Assembly (NCBI GenBank): GCA_947478935.1
Contig: CANJXV010000052.1
Location: 1-11,540, forward strand
DNA length: 11,540 bases
From: Comamonadaceae bacterium
GTDB taxonomy: Bacteria > Pseudomonadota > Gammaproteobacteria > Burkholderiales > Burkholderiaceae_C
Direction of reading: 5' to 3'
In this document: in pieces, positions 1-6,431 of the stretch
Numbering within the stretch: position 1 is the first letter of the stretch
Layout of the letters: each line of letters starts with the position of its first letter
Notes under the pieces: model-generated
Seen by the model: only the letters and a program-made list of their open reading frames with translations
What the model was told of the DNA's origin: nothing
The model's database searches: none
Position numbers and translations under genes: made by a program

Positions 1-85
1 CGACTTGGACTTCGGGGCTACCGGTATCACCGGCTTGGCGGGCATTGTCTTTAACGACAGCCGCTTTAATTTCAGATGCGATCAT
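1..85 (-). CDS. rpsO: 30S ribosomal protein S15, N-terminal part (cut by window edge)
   Basis: Reading the minus strand from an ATG at 85-83 gives 28 codons that run off the left edge. The peptide starts MIASEIKAAVVKDNARQ and ends in DTGSPEVQV, the conserved N-terminal motif of ribosomal protein S15. S15 binds 16S rRNA early in assembly of the small-subunit platform and commonly represses its own translation through its mRNA leader. Upstream of the ATG there is only a weak Shine-Dalgarno (ACGGA, about 8 nt away). The gene lies 121 bp downstream of the substrate-binding protein gene on the same strand, so it may have its own promoter in that gap. In most relatives pnp follows rpsO, but that would be outside the window. 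The identification is secure from the DTGSPEVQV motif although only about a third of the protein is visible. Confidence 0.93.
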   Translation of the reverse strand, partial: MIASEIKAAVVKDNARQAGDTGSPEVQV

Positions 86-192
86 GTGTTTTTCCGTAAA
101 TAGCTATAAAGACTTGCGATTGCGGCTGGAACTGCTGCAAACGTGCGCTTCGCGAACTGCAAAGCCTGTCGATTGTAACCATTCCTGGCAAG

Positions 193-220
193 GCCCCGCC
201 TGTGGCTTAGGAAGCGGGGC
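193..220 (-). repeat. GC-rich inverted repeat around the stop codon of the substrate-binding protein gene
   Basis: GCCCCGC (193-199) and GCGGGGC (214-220) form a perfect 7-bp stem with a 14-nt loop. The TAA stop of the minus-strand gene lies in the loop. On the minus strand the stem is followed by CTTGCC, not a T-tract, so it is not a classical intrinsic terminator. It could slow 3' decay or attenuate read-through into rpsO. The repeat is directly visible; its function is inference. Confidence 0.4.
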
Positions 221-1538
221 GCTGCATCACGCAGATTTCGGGCATACGGGCCTGGGCGGCGGTCAAGGTTTTAATGACTTTAAAGCCGTAGCCCGAGCCT
301 TCCACGTCAAATTTCACCCCCGGCACGCCTTGGCGCTCCATTACGCCTACCACCAGCGGCTGCTGGAATTGGTGGTCGCTGGCACGCATGCTGCCGGTTT
401 GTCCGGCCAAACTGACGCTGACACCCTCCAATGCGCGCGCAATGTCCGCTACTTCTGGGGCAGACCCGTCGGGAGTGCCGCGCTTGGCGGCATCCCCCAA
501 CGCCTGGGCCAGCGCCTCGACCATCAACTGCATGCGCATATGCACATAGTCGTCGTCCGGCTTGGGAAAGCGCGTCCGGAAAGCGCGATAAAAGCTCTCG
601 GCCTGCGCCGACTGCACATTGGGCAGCCAATCGGCCACGGCCAGCACCTTACCCACGCCCGCCTCGCCCATGGCGGCGGGCGCACCCAGCGCATTGCCGT
701 AGAAGGTGTAAAAAGTGCCGTCAAACCCCGACTCGCGCGCAGCTTTGACCAGCAGCGTCAAGTCAGGCCCAAAATTGCCGGTGACGACCGCCTGCGCGCC
801 GCTGGCTTTGATTTTGGCGATGTAGGGCGCAAAATCTTTGATGCGCAAGAGCGGATGCAACTCATCCCCGGCGATACGCACATCGGGCCTTTGTGCCGCC
901 AACTGGCGCCGTGCCTCGCGCAGCACGCTTTGCCCAAAGCTGTAATCCTGACCCAGCAAGTACACCGACTTGAGTGCGGCGTCTTCGCGCAACAACTCCA
1001 TCAGTGCCGCCATGCGCATGTCCGCATGGGCGTCGAAACGGAAATGCCAAAAACTGCATTTTTCGTTAGTCAGCGCTGGGTCCACGGCCGAGTAGTTCAG
1101 AAACAGCACGCGCCGGGCCGGATCGCGGGCGTTGTGCTTGTTGACGGCGTCAATCAAGGCGGCTGCCACCGCAGAAGAATTGCCTTGGAAAATAATGCGC
1201 GCCCCGCCGTCAATGGCCAAGCGCAAGGCCGATAGCGCCTCCTGCGTTTGCCCCTGGCTGTCAAAGCGCTCTAGCATCAGCGGGGTAAACGCTTTGCCCG
1301 AAGGCACACCGCCGCGCGCATTCACGCGCTCTATGGCCCAGACCAGATTGCGGTACACCGCTTCGCCACCACTGGCGTTGGGCCCGCTCAAGCCTTCGAT
1401 CAAAGCCAGCTTGATGGGGCCCTGTGGCGTTTGCGCTTGCGCTTGCGCTGCCAAAGGTACTAGCGACGACATAAAAAAAGCGCAGACACATAGCGCCGCC
1501 CAAGGCCATTTCAAGGCCTTGATGGAAAGAATAAACAT
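207..1538 (-). CDS. ABC-type (LivK-like) periplasmic substrate-binding protein
   Basis: This 443-aa protein resembles the type 1 periplasmic binding proteins (Peripla_BP_6 family) that capture branched-chain amino acids, amides or aromatic acids for ABC importers. The chosen ATG at 1538 has an AAGGTG Shine-Dalgarno 9 nt upstream and begins a signal peptide: lysine near residue 7, a hydrophobic core at about 11-30, and likely cleavage after AQA near residue 35. No lipobox is visible (the cysteines at 17 and 19 lack the L-A/S-G/A context). The mature part opens with IKLALIEGLSGPNASGG, typical of strand 1 and the ligand loop, and later shows LGQDYSFGQ and a GAQAVVTGNFG strand. The frame is open for 30 more codons upstream, but those lack signal-peptide character. 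No permease or ATPase genes lie beside it, so it is an orphan binding protein whose ligand cannot be read from sequence. Confidence 0.88.
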   Translation of the reverse strand: MFILSIKALKWPWAALCVCAFFMSSLVPLAAQAQAQTPQGPIKLALIEGLSGPNASGGEAVYRNLVWAIERVNARGGVPSGKAFTPLMLERFDSQGQTQEALSALRLAIDGGARIIFQGNSSAVAAALIDAVNKHNARDPARRVLFLNYSAVDPALTNEKCSFWHFRFDAHADMRMAALMELLREDAALKSVYLLGQDYSFGQSVLREARRQLAAQRPDVRIAGDELHPLLRIKDFAPYIAKIKASGAQAVVTGNFGPDLTLLVKAARESGFDGTFYTFYGNALGAPAAMGEAGVGKVLAVADWLPNVQSAQAESFYRAFRTRFPKPDDDYVHMRMQLMVEALAQALGDAAKRGTPDGSAPEVADIARALEGVSVSLAGQTGSMRASDHQFQQPLVVGVMERQGVPGVKFDVEGSGYGFKVIKTLTAAQARMPEICVMQRPAS

Positions 1539-1575
1539 GGGGAAAAACACCTTGAAATAAAAACAAATGCGCGCA

Positions 1576-1605
1576 CCTCGAAGGCATGCGGGCCTCATGT
1601 CGAGG
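1576..1605 (+). promoter_or_regulatory. Inverted repeat in the leader of the Hsp20 gene
   Basis: CCTCGAAGGC (1576-1585) can pair with GCCT (1592-1595) and TCGAGG (1600-1605), with a 6-nt loop and a bulged CATG at 1596-1599. It lies 26 nt before the Hsp20 ATG and therefore probably in its 5' untranslated leader, or else it is an operator between the two divergent genes. Temperature-sensing leaders (ROSE, fourU) are known for small heat-shock genes, but here the GGAG Shine-Dalgarno at 1621-1624 is not part of the stem. The regulatory role is therefore unproven. Confidence 0.35.
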
Positions 1606-1631
1606 GCCGCGAGTCTAAACGGAGCCACCTT

Positions 1632-2048
1632 ATGTTTTTAACAACCACTACATCCCCCTGGGCTTTGCATTCCCTTTCCGCCGCAGATGTGCTCACCCGC
1701 AGCAAAGCCTACGCCCAAGTTGGCCGCTTGGTACGCGACCTGAGCGCCAGCGCCGTGGCGCCAATGCCCAAAATTGCGGGCAGCGCACTGCAAGAGGACG
1801 ACAAAGCCTATAGCTTTAGCCTAGATTTACCCGGCGTGGGTAAAGAGCATTTGCGCATTCAGATTGAAGACACGGTGTTGCGTGTGGAAACGCTGGAAGG
1901 CGCGCCGCGCAGCTACCGCGCGGTGTATGAATTTGCGCAGGAAATCGACAGCGCATCAAGCCAAGCGCGTATGGAGCACGGCGTGCTGCACCTAAGCCTG
2001 ACGAAAAAATTACCAGTAAGCAAGGCCGCTGAACTGAACATTTCCTAA
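1632..2048 (+). CDS. Hsp20 / alpha-crystallin family small heat-shock protein
   Basis: This 138-aa protein belongs to the small heat-shock family, ATP-independent chaperones that hold unfolding proteins in the cytoplasm. The alpha-crystallin domain spans about residues 53-128, starting at the EDDKAYSFSLDLPGV strand. It contains the hallmark A-x-x-x-x-GVL segment (ARMEHGVLHLSLTKK, about 112-126). The C-terminus ends in LNI, which resembles the I-x-I tail motif used for oligomer assembly. The N-terminal 50 residues are variable, as is normal for the family. The ATG at 1632 has a GGAG Shine-Dalgarno 7 nt upstream. The gene diverges from the binding-protein gene across 93 bp and converges on tsaD with only 11 bp between their stop codons. 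A CTTGAAA sequence at 1551-1557 matches the -35 box of sigma32 promoters, but no convincing -10 box lies at the usual distance. Confidence 0.92.
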   Translation: MFLTTTTSPWALHSLSAADVLTRSKAYAQVGRLVRDLSASAVAPMPKIAGSALQEDDKAYSFSLDLPGVGKEHLRIQIEDTVLRVETLEGAPRSYRAVYEFAQEIDSASSQARMEHGVLHLSLTKKLPVSKAAELNIS

Positions 2049-2059
2049 TCGCCGCAATC

Positions 2060-3157
2060 TCAAAGCGACTGCAAAGGCCAGCGCGGCTGCACCTGAAAAC
2101 TGTAGTCGCGGCTGGCCTCTTGCGTGCCGCTTTGCAGGCGCATCGCGGCGGCCAAGGCGATCATGGCGCCGTTGTCGGTGCATAAGTGCAACTCGGGGTA
2201 ATGCACCTGCACCCCGCGTGCTGCGCATTGAGTGTTGAGCTGCTCGCGCAAACTCCTATTCGCGCCCACGCCCCCAGCGACTACCAAGCGTTTTAATGCA
2301 GTAGTTTTAAGCGCTGTCATGGATTTTTTTACCAGCACATCGGCAATAGCCGCTTGGGTGGACGCAGCCAGATCAGCCTGCGCTTGAACAGGCAAAGCGC
2401 CAAAGCCCGGCGTGGCGCCCGAGGCCAAGGTGTATTCGGAAGGCGCAATCGGCGCGCCATGGGCAGCGACCATTTTTTGCGACTGCACTAGCACCGCCGT
2501 CTTGAGCCCCGCAAATGAAAAATCCAAATCACCGCTGTGCAGCAAGGGGCGCGGCAAAGCGTAAGCCTTGGGGTCGCCCTGCGCAGCCAAAGCCGCGAGC
2601 GCCGGGCCGCCGGGATAACCCAGGCCCATTAGCTTGGCTGACTTATCAAAAGCCTCGCCAGCTGCGTCGTCAATCGTCTCACCCAGCATCATGTAGCGGC
2701 CCACGCCATCGACCCGCATCAGCTGCGTGTGACCGCCCGATACCAGTAGCGCCACAAAGGGAAATTGCGGCGGGTCGGCGCTCAGGAATGGCGAGAGCAA
2801 ATGCCCTTCCAAATGGTGCACGCCTAAAACTGGTTTGTCCAAAGCGGCCGCCAATGCGCAGGCCAAGCCCGCGCCCACCAGCAATGCCCCCGCCAGGCCG
2901 GGGCCACGGGTGTAGGCGACCACATCCACTTCGCTCAAGCTGCGTGCGGCGCTGGTCATAACTTCGGTAGTCAAAGGCAGGACGCGGCGGATATGGTCAC
3001 GGCTGGCCAGTTCGGGCACTACGCCGCCAAAGGCCTGGTGCATATCCACCTGGCTGTGTAAAGCATGGGCCAGCAAGCGCGGCACGGCTTGTCCTCGCAG
3101 CTCGACCAGGGCCACGCCGGTTTCATCGCAAGAGGACTCAAAGCCCAGCACCAACAT
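2060..3157 (-). CDS. tsaD: tRNA N6-adenosine threonylcarbamoyltransferase TsaD
   Basis: TsaD transfers the threonylcarbamoyl group from threonylcarbamoyl-AMP to A37 of ANN-decoding tRNAs (t6A), working with TsaB and TsaE in the cytoplasm. The start at 3157 gives 365 aa beginning MLVLGFESSCDETG, the usual N-terminus of the family. Metal-binding histidines appear in HHLEGHL (H115, H119), followed by LLVSGGHTQL (about 137-146), the GLGYPGGP segment near 178-185, the SFAGLKT motif near 214-220, AGGVGAN near 294-300, and D328 in CTDNGAM. The protein is longer than the roughly 340-aa family norm because of an Ala/Gly/Pro-rich insertion at about 230-257. The frame stays open upstream, and an ATG at 3283 would add 42 low-complexity residues. 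Neither start has a strong Shine-Dalgarno, so the start is chosen by family alignment. The gene is divergent from the GNAT gene. Confidence 0.95.
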   Translation of the reverse strand: MLVLGFESSCDETGVALVELRGQAVPRLLAHALHSQVDMHQAFGGVVPELASRDHIRRVLPLTTEVMTSAARSLSEVDVVAYTRGPGLAGALLVGAGLACALAAALDKPVLGVHHLEGHLLSPFLSADPPQFPFVALLVSGGHTQLMRVDGVGRYMMLGETIDDAAGEAFDKSAKLMGLGYPGGPALAALAAQGDPKAYALPRPLLHSGDLDFSFAGLKTAVLVQSQKMVAAHGAPIAPSEYTLASGATPGFGALPVQAQADLAASTQAAIADVLVKKSMTALKTTALKRLVVAGGVGANRSLREQLNTQCAARGVQVHYPELHLCTDNGAMIALAAAMRLQSGTQEASRDYSFQVQPRWPLQSL

Positions 3158-3313
3158 AGGCCGCGCGTCCAAGTTTGTAGGATGGTCGGAAAGCTTGCGG
3201 CGCGCGTCGGCCGCTGGCATAACCTGCGGTGCTGCTTTGTGTTGGCTTTGGGCAGAAGGTGGTGCGGCATCGGCTTTAGTCATAGCGGGAGACAGTGTAG
3301 GCCAGCCCTGCGC

Positions 3314-3328
3314 CACAATGCCGCTATG
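3314..3328 (+). promoter_or_regulatory. Candidate -10 box for a leaderless GNAT mRNA
   Basis: CACAAT at 3314-3319 ends exactly 6 nt before the ATG at 3326. No Shine-Dalgarno is possible in that space. If CACAAT is the sigma70 -10 hexamer, transcription would begin at or next to the A of the ATG. Two further genes in this window, at 6429 and 11355, share the same box and spacing. The -35 region is weak: GAGACA at 3289-3294 with a 19-nt spacer. Confidence 0.5.
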
Positions 3329-4168
3329 CCCGACACCACTCTCGCGCCGCACGACATTGAAAGCCTGGAACGCGCCACGCTAGACGCCGTCTGCCCGGCT
3401 GCGCAAAGCGAGCTGCCCGGCTGGCTGCTGCCGTTTGATGCAGCAGACATCGGGCGCGCGCACAGCGCCATTCCTTTGCTGCATCACGGTCTGGACATAG
3501 CAGGGCTGCCTGCTATCGAGCAGCAATACCGTGACTATGGTTTGCCGCCCTGTTTTCGCATCGCCGACACGCCGGGCCTGCGCCACTGGCAAGAGCGCCT
3601 ACAGGCGTTAGGCTACCGAAAGGCGGACCCTGTGTATGTGCAAACAGCTTCCCTGGAAGCCATGCAAGCAGCGGCAGACTTGTCAACTGCTGCGCCAAGG
3701 CTGGGTAGTGCAAGCTTGCGCCCCAAAATCATGCTGCTAGATGCGCCCGCCGGCGCATGGGCCAGCGTCTATACCGCCCTAGGCTTTGACGCAGCGGACG
3801 GCGCTCTGCGGGTGCAATTGCTCAGCCGCAGCCGCTTTGCCCGCTACGCCTATGTGCAAAGCGCCGGCGTGTCACTGGCCGCGGGCACAGCCTGCATCAG
3901 CCGCGATTGGCTCAGCGTGCACGGCATGCGCACCCTGCCCCATGCGCGGGGCCAGGGTCTGGGCGCGTCGCTACTAAGTACCTTTGTCGGCTTGGCACGC
4001 CAGCGCGGCATTGCGCGCGCTTTTTTACAAGTGGAAGCCGACAACGCCCCGGCGCTGGCCTTGTACCGCCGCTTCGGCTTTACCACCGCCTGGACTTACC
4101 ACTACTGGAAAGCGCCCGATACCAAGCCGAAAACTCGGCCTCAAGTACCATCGCCGCATCGACCATGA
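3326..4168 (+). CDS. GNAT-family N-acetyltransferase
   Basis: The 280-aa product has a clear GNAT acetyl-CoA-binding module in its C-terminal third. The strand/turn ISRDWLSVHGMRTLP leads into the pyrophosphate loop RGQGLG (208-213), then helix GASLLSTFVGLARQRG, strand AFLQVEADN, and the typical N-x-PALALYRRFGF helix and strand (240-252). GNAT enzymes move acetyl from acetyl-CoA to an amine on proteins, antibiotics or metabolites; the acceptor cannot be predicted here. The first ~130 residues look like a degenerate first GNAT-like half. The ATG at 3326 is preferred because of the CACAAT box 6 nt upstream; the frame is open further left only as the antisense of tsaD. RimI-type acetyltransferases often neighbour t6A genes, but this protein is about twice the size of RimI. 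The stop codon is formed by the first unit of a GACCAT repeat, and the last ~15 residues may be a late addition. Confidence 0.85.
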   Translation: MPDTTLAPHDIESLERATLDAVCPAAQSELPGWLLPFDAADIGRAHSAIPLLHHGLDIAGLPAIEQQYRDYGLPPCFRIADTPGLRHWQERLQALGYRKADPVYVQTASLEAMQAAADLSTAAPRLGSASLRPKIMLLDAPAGAWASVYTALGFDAADGALRVQLLSRSRFARYAYVQSAGVSLAAGTACISRDWLSVHGMRTLPHARGQGLGASLLSTFVGLARQRGIARAFLQVEADNAPALALYRRFGFTTAWTYHYWKAPDTKPKTRPQVPSPHRP

Positions 4169-4184
4169 CCATGACCATGACCAT
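4161..4184 (+). repeat. Hexanucleotide tandem repeat (GACCAT)x4
   Basis: Four perfect copies of GACCAT run from 4161 to 4184. The TGA stop of the GNAT gene (4166-4168) is formed across the first and second units. Because the unit is 6 bp, changes in copy number would not move the stop of the gene. The repeat sits just where the high-GC sequence on the left gives way to the AT-rich spacer on the right. Confidence 0.9.
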
Positions 4185-4338
4185 GGTAATAATTCCAAAC
4201 ATGCATCAGGCCGCACTATTGGCTTTTCGACGCAGTGGCACTAGCCACAGTGCACTAGTCCCTGCTTGCACTCTGCATCCGCCAACTAGAATTGCAACAT
4301 CATTTTTTTGCATAATAATCAGGTAATGGCTAAATCAA

Positions 4339-4367
4339 TTGACGCAGCATGAGTTCTGCACTAAATT
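4339..4367 (+). promoter_or_regulatory. Sigma70-like promoter for the histidine kinase gene
   Basis: TTGACG (4339-4344) matches the -35 consensus at 5 of 6 bases. TAAATT (4362-4367) matches the -10 consensus at 4 of 6, and the spacer is 17 nt. Transcription would begin near 4374, about 80 nt before the kinase start. It is the best-scoring classical promoter I can see by eye in the window. A weaker alternative is TTGCAA (4292-4297), 16 nt, AATAAT (4314-4319). Confidence 0.5.
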
Positions 4368-4375
4368 TAAATTCA

Positions 4376-4388
4376 CACAAAAATTGTG
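4376..4388 (+). promoter_or_regulatory. Operator-like palindrome CACAA-AAA-TTGTG
   Basis: CACAA (4376-4380) and TTGTG (4384-4388) are perfect inverted repeats around AAA. The palindrome begins within a few bases of the transcription start predicted from the upstream promoter, a usual place for a repressor site. No regulator gene is adjacent, so any protein that binds it is unknown. Confidence 0.4.
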
Positions 4389-4453
4389 ACCAATATTTAA
4401 TCCAGACCAATGTCAAATAAAAACCATTTTTTTACATCTGGATTCTCAAAAAA

Positions 4454-6211
4454 TTGCCACGAAAGTTGCGTGATACGCGCAATTTTTACTTTTTTATCAA
4501 CTCTATCTTCGCAAGTCTGTTTTTACTACCAACCGGAATTGCGTTATCTTACCTGGGCAATACAAATGCCGGTTGGTCGTGTATTTTCTCGGCTATGGTA
4601 CTCAGTACCAATATTCTCATTTGGCGGGCTGGGGGCGGATTGGCGTTAACGCATTCAATATTTGAAGTAACTTTGTTAGTGCTAATAATATTTAATTCGG
4701 CCATCACCACGGGCGTAACATCCACCTATATTGTATTTTTAGCTTTGGTGCCTATTCTTCCCGTGTTTTGCATGTCACGCAACTGGGCTGTAGGGTGGGT
4801 ACTTGTAAGCATTACCCTTTTACTGGGTTTGTATAGCCTGCAAATTGTTGGTTTATTACCGCACCGACCCGAGGATACTTGGCAAGATTTAACAATTAGC
4901 ACGGTATGTATTTTTATTCTAGTCATAACGCAGATCATACTGATTTATATCGTTGACTCGGCTAATTCACAGTCGCTTCATATATTGAATCGCACCAATC
5001 GGAGGTTAGAAGAAACCTCAAAAGCGTTGCGTCTTGCAGATTCGCACAAAGATGAATTTTTGGCTATGGTTAGCCATGACATGCGCACCCCCTTAAACGC
5101 GGTAACCGGTTACCTTGATCTGATATATCACGACAAAAATTTGCCTACTGAAACTATAGAATTTGTAGGGCGTGCTCATTACGCCGCCAAGCACTTGTTA
5201 ACGGTCATTAACGATTTGCTTGATTTCTCCCAAATTCGTTTGGGGAAACTCACTTTGCACCCCGAAACCGTTGCCTTACATGAAGTAATAACCCACACCT
5301 TCGAAACCCTTAGCAACCATGCGCAAGAGGCGCAATTGGAATATGAATTATTCATTCAGTCCGATGTGCCAAAGTGGGTCTGTATTGATAAAAATCGCCT
5401 ATCGCAAATATTAATCAACCTGTTGGGTAATGCCCTCAAATTTACACCGGCGGGTTCGGTACGGATGACAGTCTCAGCAGAGCGAAGGGCGGCCGATAAC
5501 ATCGAACTTTTGATCGACGTCGCAGATACTGGAATTGGCATGACGACCGATCAGATATCTCGCATTTATTTGCCCTTTACCCAAGTTCACAGCGCGCAGG
5601 TTTCGCTTGGCATTAGCGAACCGAATCGAGGTAATGGCCTAGGCTTGGCGATCACCAAAAGCTTGGTGCAAAGCCATGGTGGCCAGTTGAGTGTGAAAAG
5701 CTCAGCGTCGCAGGGTTCGGTATTTTCAGTCCGCTTACCCATCACCGTGGTGCAACATTCCGTCAGCCAAGTAGAACCCGTCAATCTGGCGACGACCCAA
5801 CAACAATCTCCCATTTATGTATTGGTGGTAGACGACAACGAGGTCAATCGATTGCTCGTATCCACCACCTTGCTTCGGACGTTCCCAAATGCCGTCATCG
5901 AACAAGCTGAAAACGGCAATGAAGCGCTTGAAAAGATGCGCAGTAACCTGTATGAACTGGTGCTCATCGATCTGGTGGTGCCCGATATCGATGGTGCGGA
6001 TGTCGTGGCTGAGATCCGCCGCAATGCGCCTGAACCCTTCAAAAATGTGCCCGCGATTGCTCTCACTGCCAATGTTGTACTTGATGTGGTCGAACGTTGC
6101 AAGGCAGCCGGTATCAACGCTGTCATGTCCAAACCTTTTGACCGGAGCGCTTTGATCAGCGCGGTTCGCTCATACACCGTCGACAAAGGCGTTACGAAGA
6201 CCAGCGCTTGA
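4454..6211 (+). CDS. Membrane-bound hybrid sensor histidine kinase
   Basis: The 585-aa protein has about six hydrophobic segments at residues 11-34, 42-58, 68-84, 90-107, 112-134 and 148-168. No periplasmic sensor domain is recognisable. A short linker leads to a HisKA dimerisation helix with phospho-acceptor H208 (MVSHDMRTPLN). The HATPase domain shows the N box (N322, N326), DTGIGM with D358, and GNGLGLAI (393-400). A receiver domain follows from about 455: acidic pair D460-D461, phospho-acceptor D506, T538 and K560 (SKPFD). All catalytic residues are present. No HPt or output domain and no neighbouring response regulator are seen, so phosphate flow must involve proteins elsewhere. The frame opens after a TAA at 4418-4420 and has no ATG before residue 48, so TTG at 4454 is the best start; only a GGA about 11 nt upstream could serve as ribosome site. 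GC content is lower than in the neighbours. Confidence 0.88.
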   Translation: MPRKLRDTRNFYFFINSIFASLFLLPTGIALSYLGNTNAGWSCIFSAMVLSTNILIWRAGGGLALTHSIFEVTLLVLIIFNSAITTGVTSTYIVFLALVPILPVFCMSRNWAVGWVLVSITLLLGLYSLQIVGLLPHRPEDTWQDLTISTVCIFILVITQIILIYIVDSANSQSLHILNRTNRRLEETSKALRLADSHKDEFLAMVSHDMRTPLNAVTGYLDLIYHDKNLPTETIEFVGRAHYAAKHLLTVINDLLDFSQIRLGKLTLHPETVALHEVITHTFETLSNHAQEAQLEYELFIQSDVPKWVCIDKNRLSQILINLLGNALKFTPAGSVRMTVSAERRAADNIELLIDVADTGIGMTTDQISRIYLPFTQVHSAQVSLGISEPNRGNGLGLAITKSLVQSHGGQLSVKSSASQGSVFSVRLPITVVQHSVSQVEPVNLATTQQQSPIYVLVVDDNEVNRLLVSTTLLRTFPNAVIEQAENGNEALEKMRSNLYELVLIDLVVPDIDGADVVAEIRRNAPEPFKNVPAIALTANVVLDVVERCKAAGINAVMSKPFDRSALISAVRSYTVDKGVTKTSA

Positions 6212-6327
6212 AAGCTAGGGAGGGTCTGCACAAGCCAGCCTTCTGCCCCACCCAAATGTTAAATGCCGACGAAACAAAAATGTTTTACCTTCACCAGTTT
6301 TGAGCTGATCACCAAGAGAACGCACAA

Positions 6328-6355
6328 GCGGCAATTCCGGCTTGCGGCAATCCCG
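6328..6355 (+). repeat. Direct repeat GCGGCAATNCCG, two copies, in the spacer before ybiB
   Basis: GCGGCAATTCCG (6328-6339) and GCGGCAATCCCG (6344-6355) agree at 11 of 12 bases with a 16-bp period. The first copy overlaps an imperfect hairpin CAAGCGG / CCGGCTTG. They lie about 60-90 nt upstream of the predicted ybiB transcription start, so activator binding is possible but not shown. The rest of the 217-bp spacer 6212-6428 holds nothing else I recognise and no clear terminator for the kinase gene. Confidence 0.35.
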
Positions 6356-6416
6356 AAAACTTAGGCCGATTGGGTCTGTGGCATAAGCTCATACCCATTA
6401 CTTAGGCGCGCTGGCG

Positions 6417-6431
6417 GACAATACAAGCATG
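6417..6431 (+). promoter_or_regulatory. Candidate -10 box for a leaderless ybiB-cobA mRNA
   Basis: GACAAT at 6417-6422 ends exactly 6 nt before the ATG at 6429. The intervening ACAAGC contains no Shine-Dalgarno. The arrangement is the same as at 3326 and 11355. No good -35 hexamer is visible at 16-18 nt. Confidence 0.5.

Larger units (their letters stand above)
4185..4453. other. AT-rich intergenic spacer before the histidine kinase
   Basis: I find no gene with support here. The spacer is clearly richer in A and T than the flanking genes. It contains a short hairpin (GTGGC 4235-4239 / GCCAC 4244-4248, 4-nt loop) without a T-tract, two copies of GCACTAG (4238-4244 and 4252-4258), a 7-T run at 4303-4309, the promoter and palindrome described separately, and a second 7-T run at 4427-4433 close to the kinase start. 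An out-of-frame ATG at 4410 opens a short frame that overlaps the kinase and shows no recognisable domain. Confidence 0.6.

Noticed and set aside
172..177. TACAAT on the minus strand as an rpsO promoter -10 box
   Set aside because: The hexamer is good but no -35 sequence lies at 16-18 nt (TTGCCA is only 8 nt away), so it was not listed as a feature.
45..1235. Long plus-strand open frame opposite the substrate-binding protein gene
   Set aside because: It is the antisense of a clear family member, has no recognisable domain and no ribosome site; long shadow frames are expected in high-GC sequence.
6219..6252. GGGAGGG ... CCCACCC stem after the kinase as a terminator
   Set aside because: The stem has a central A-A mismatch, a long loop and no T-tract after it.
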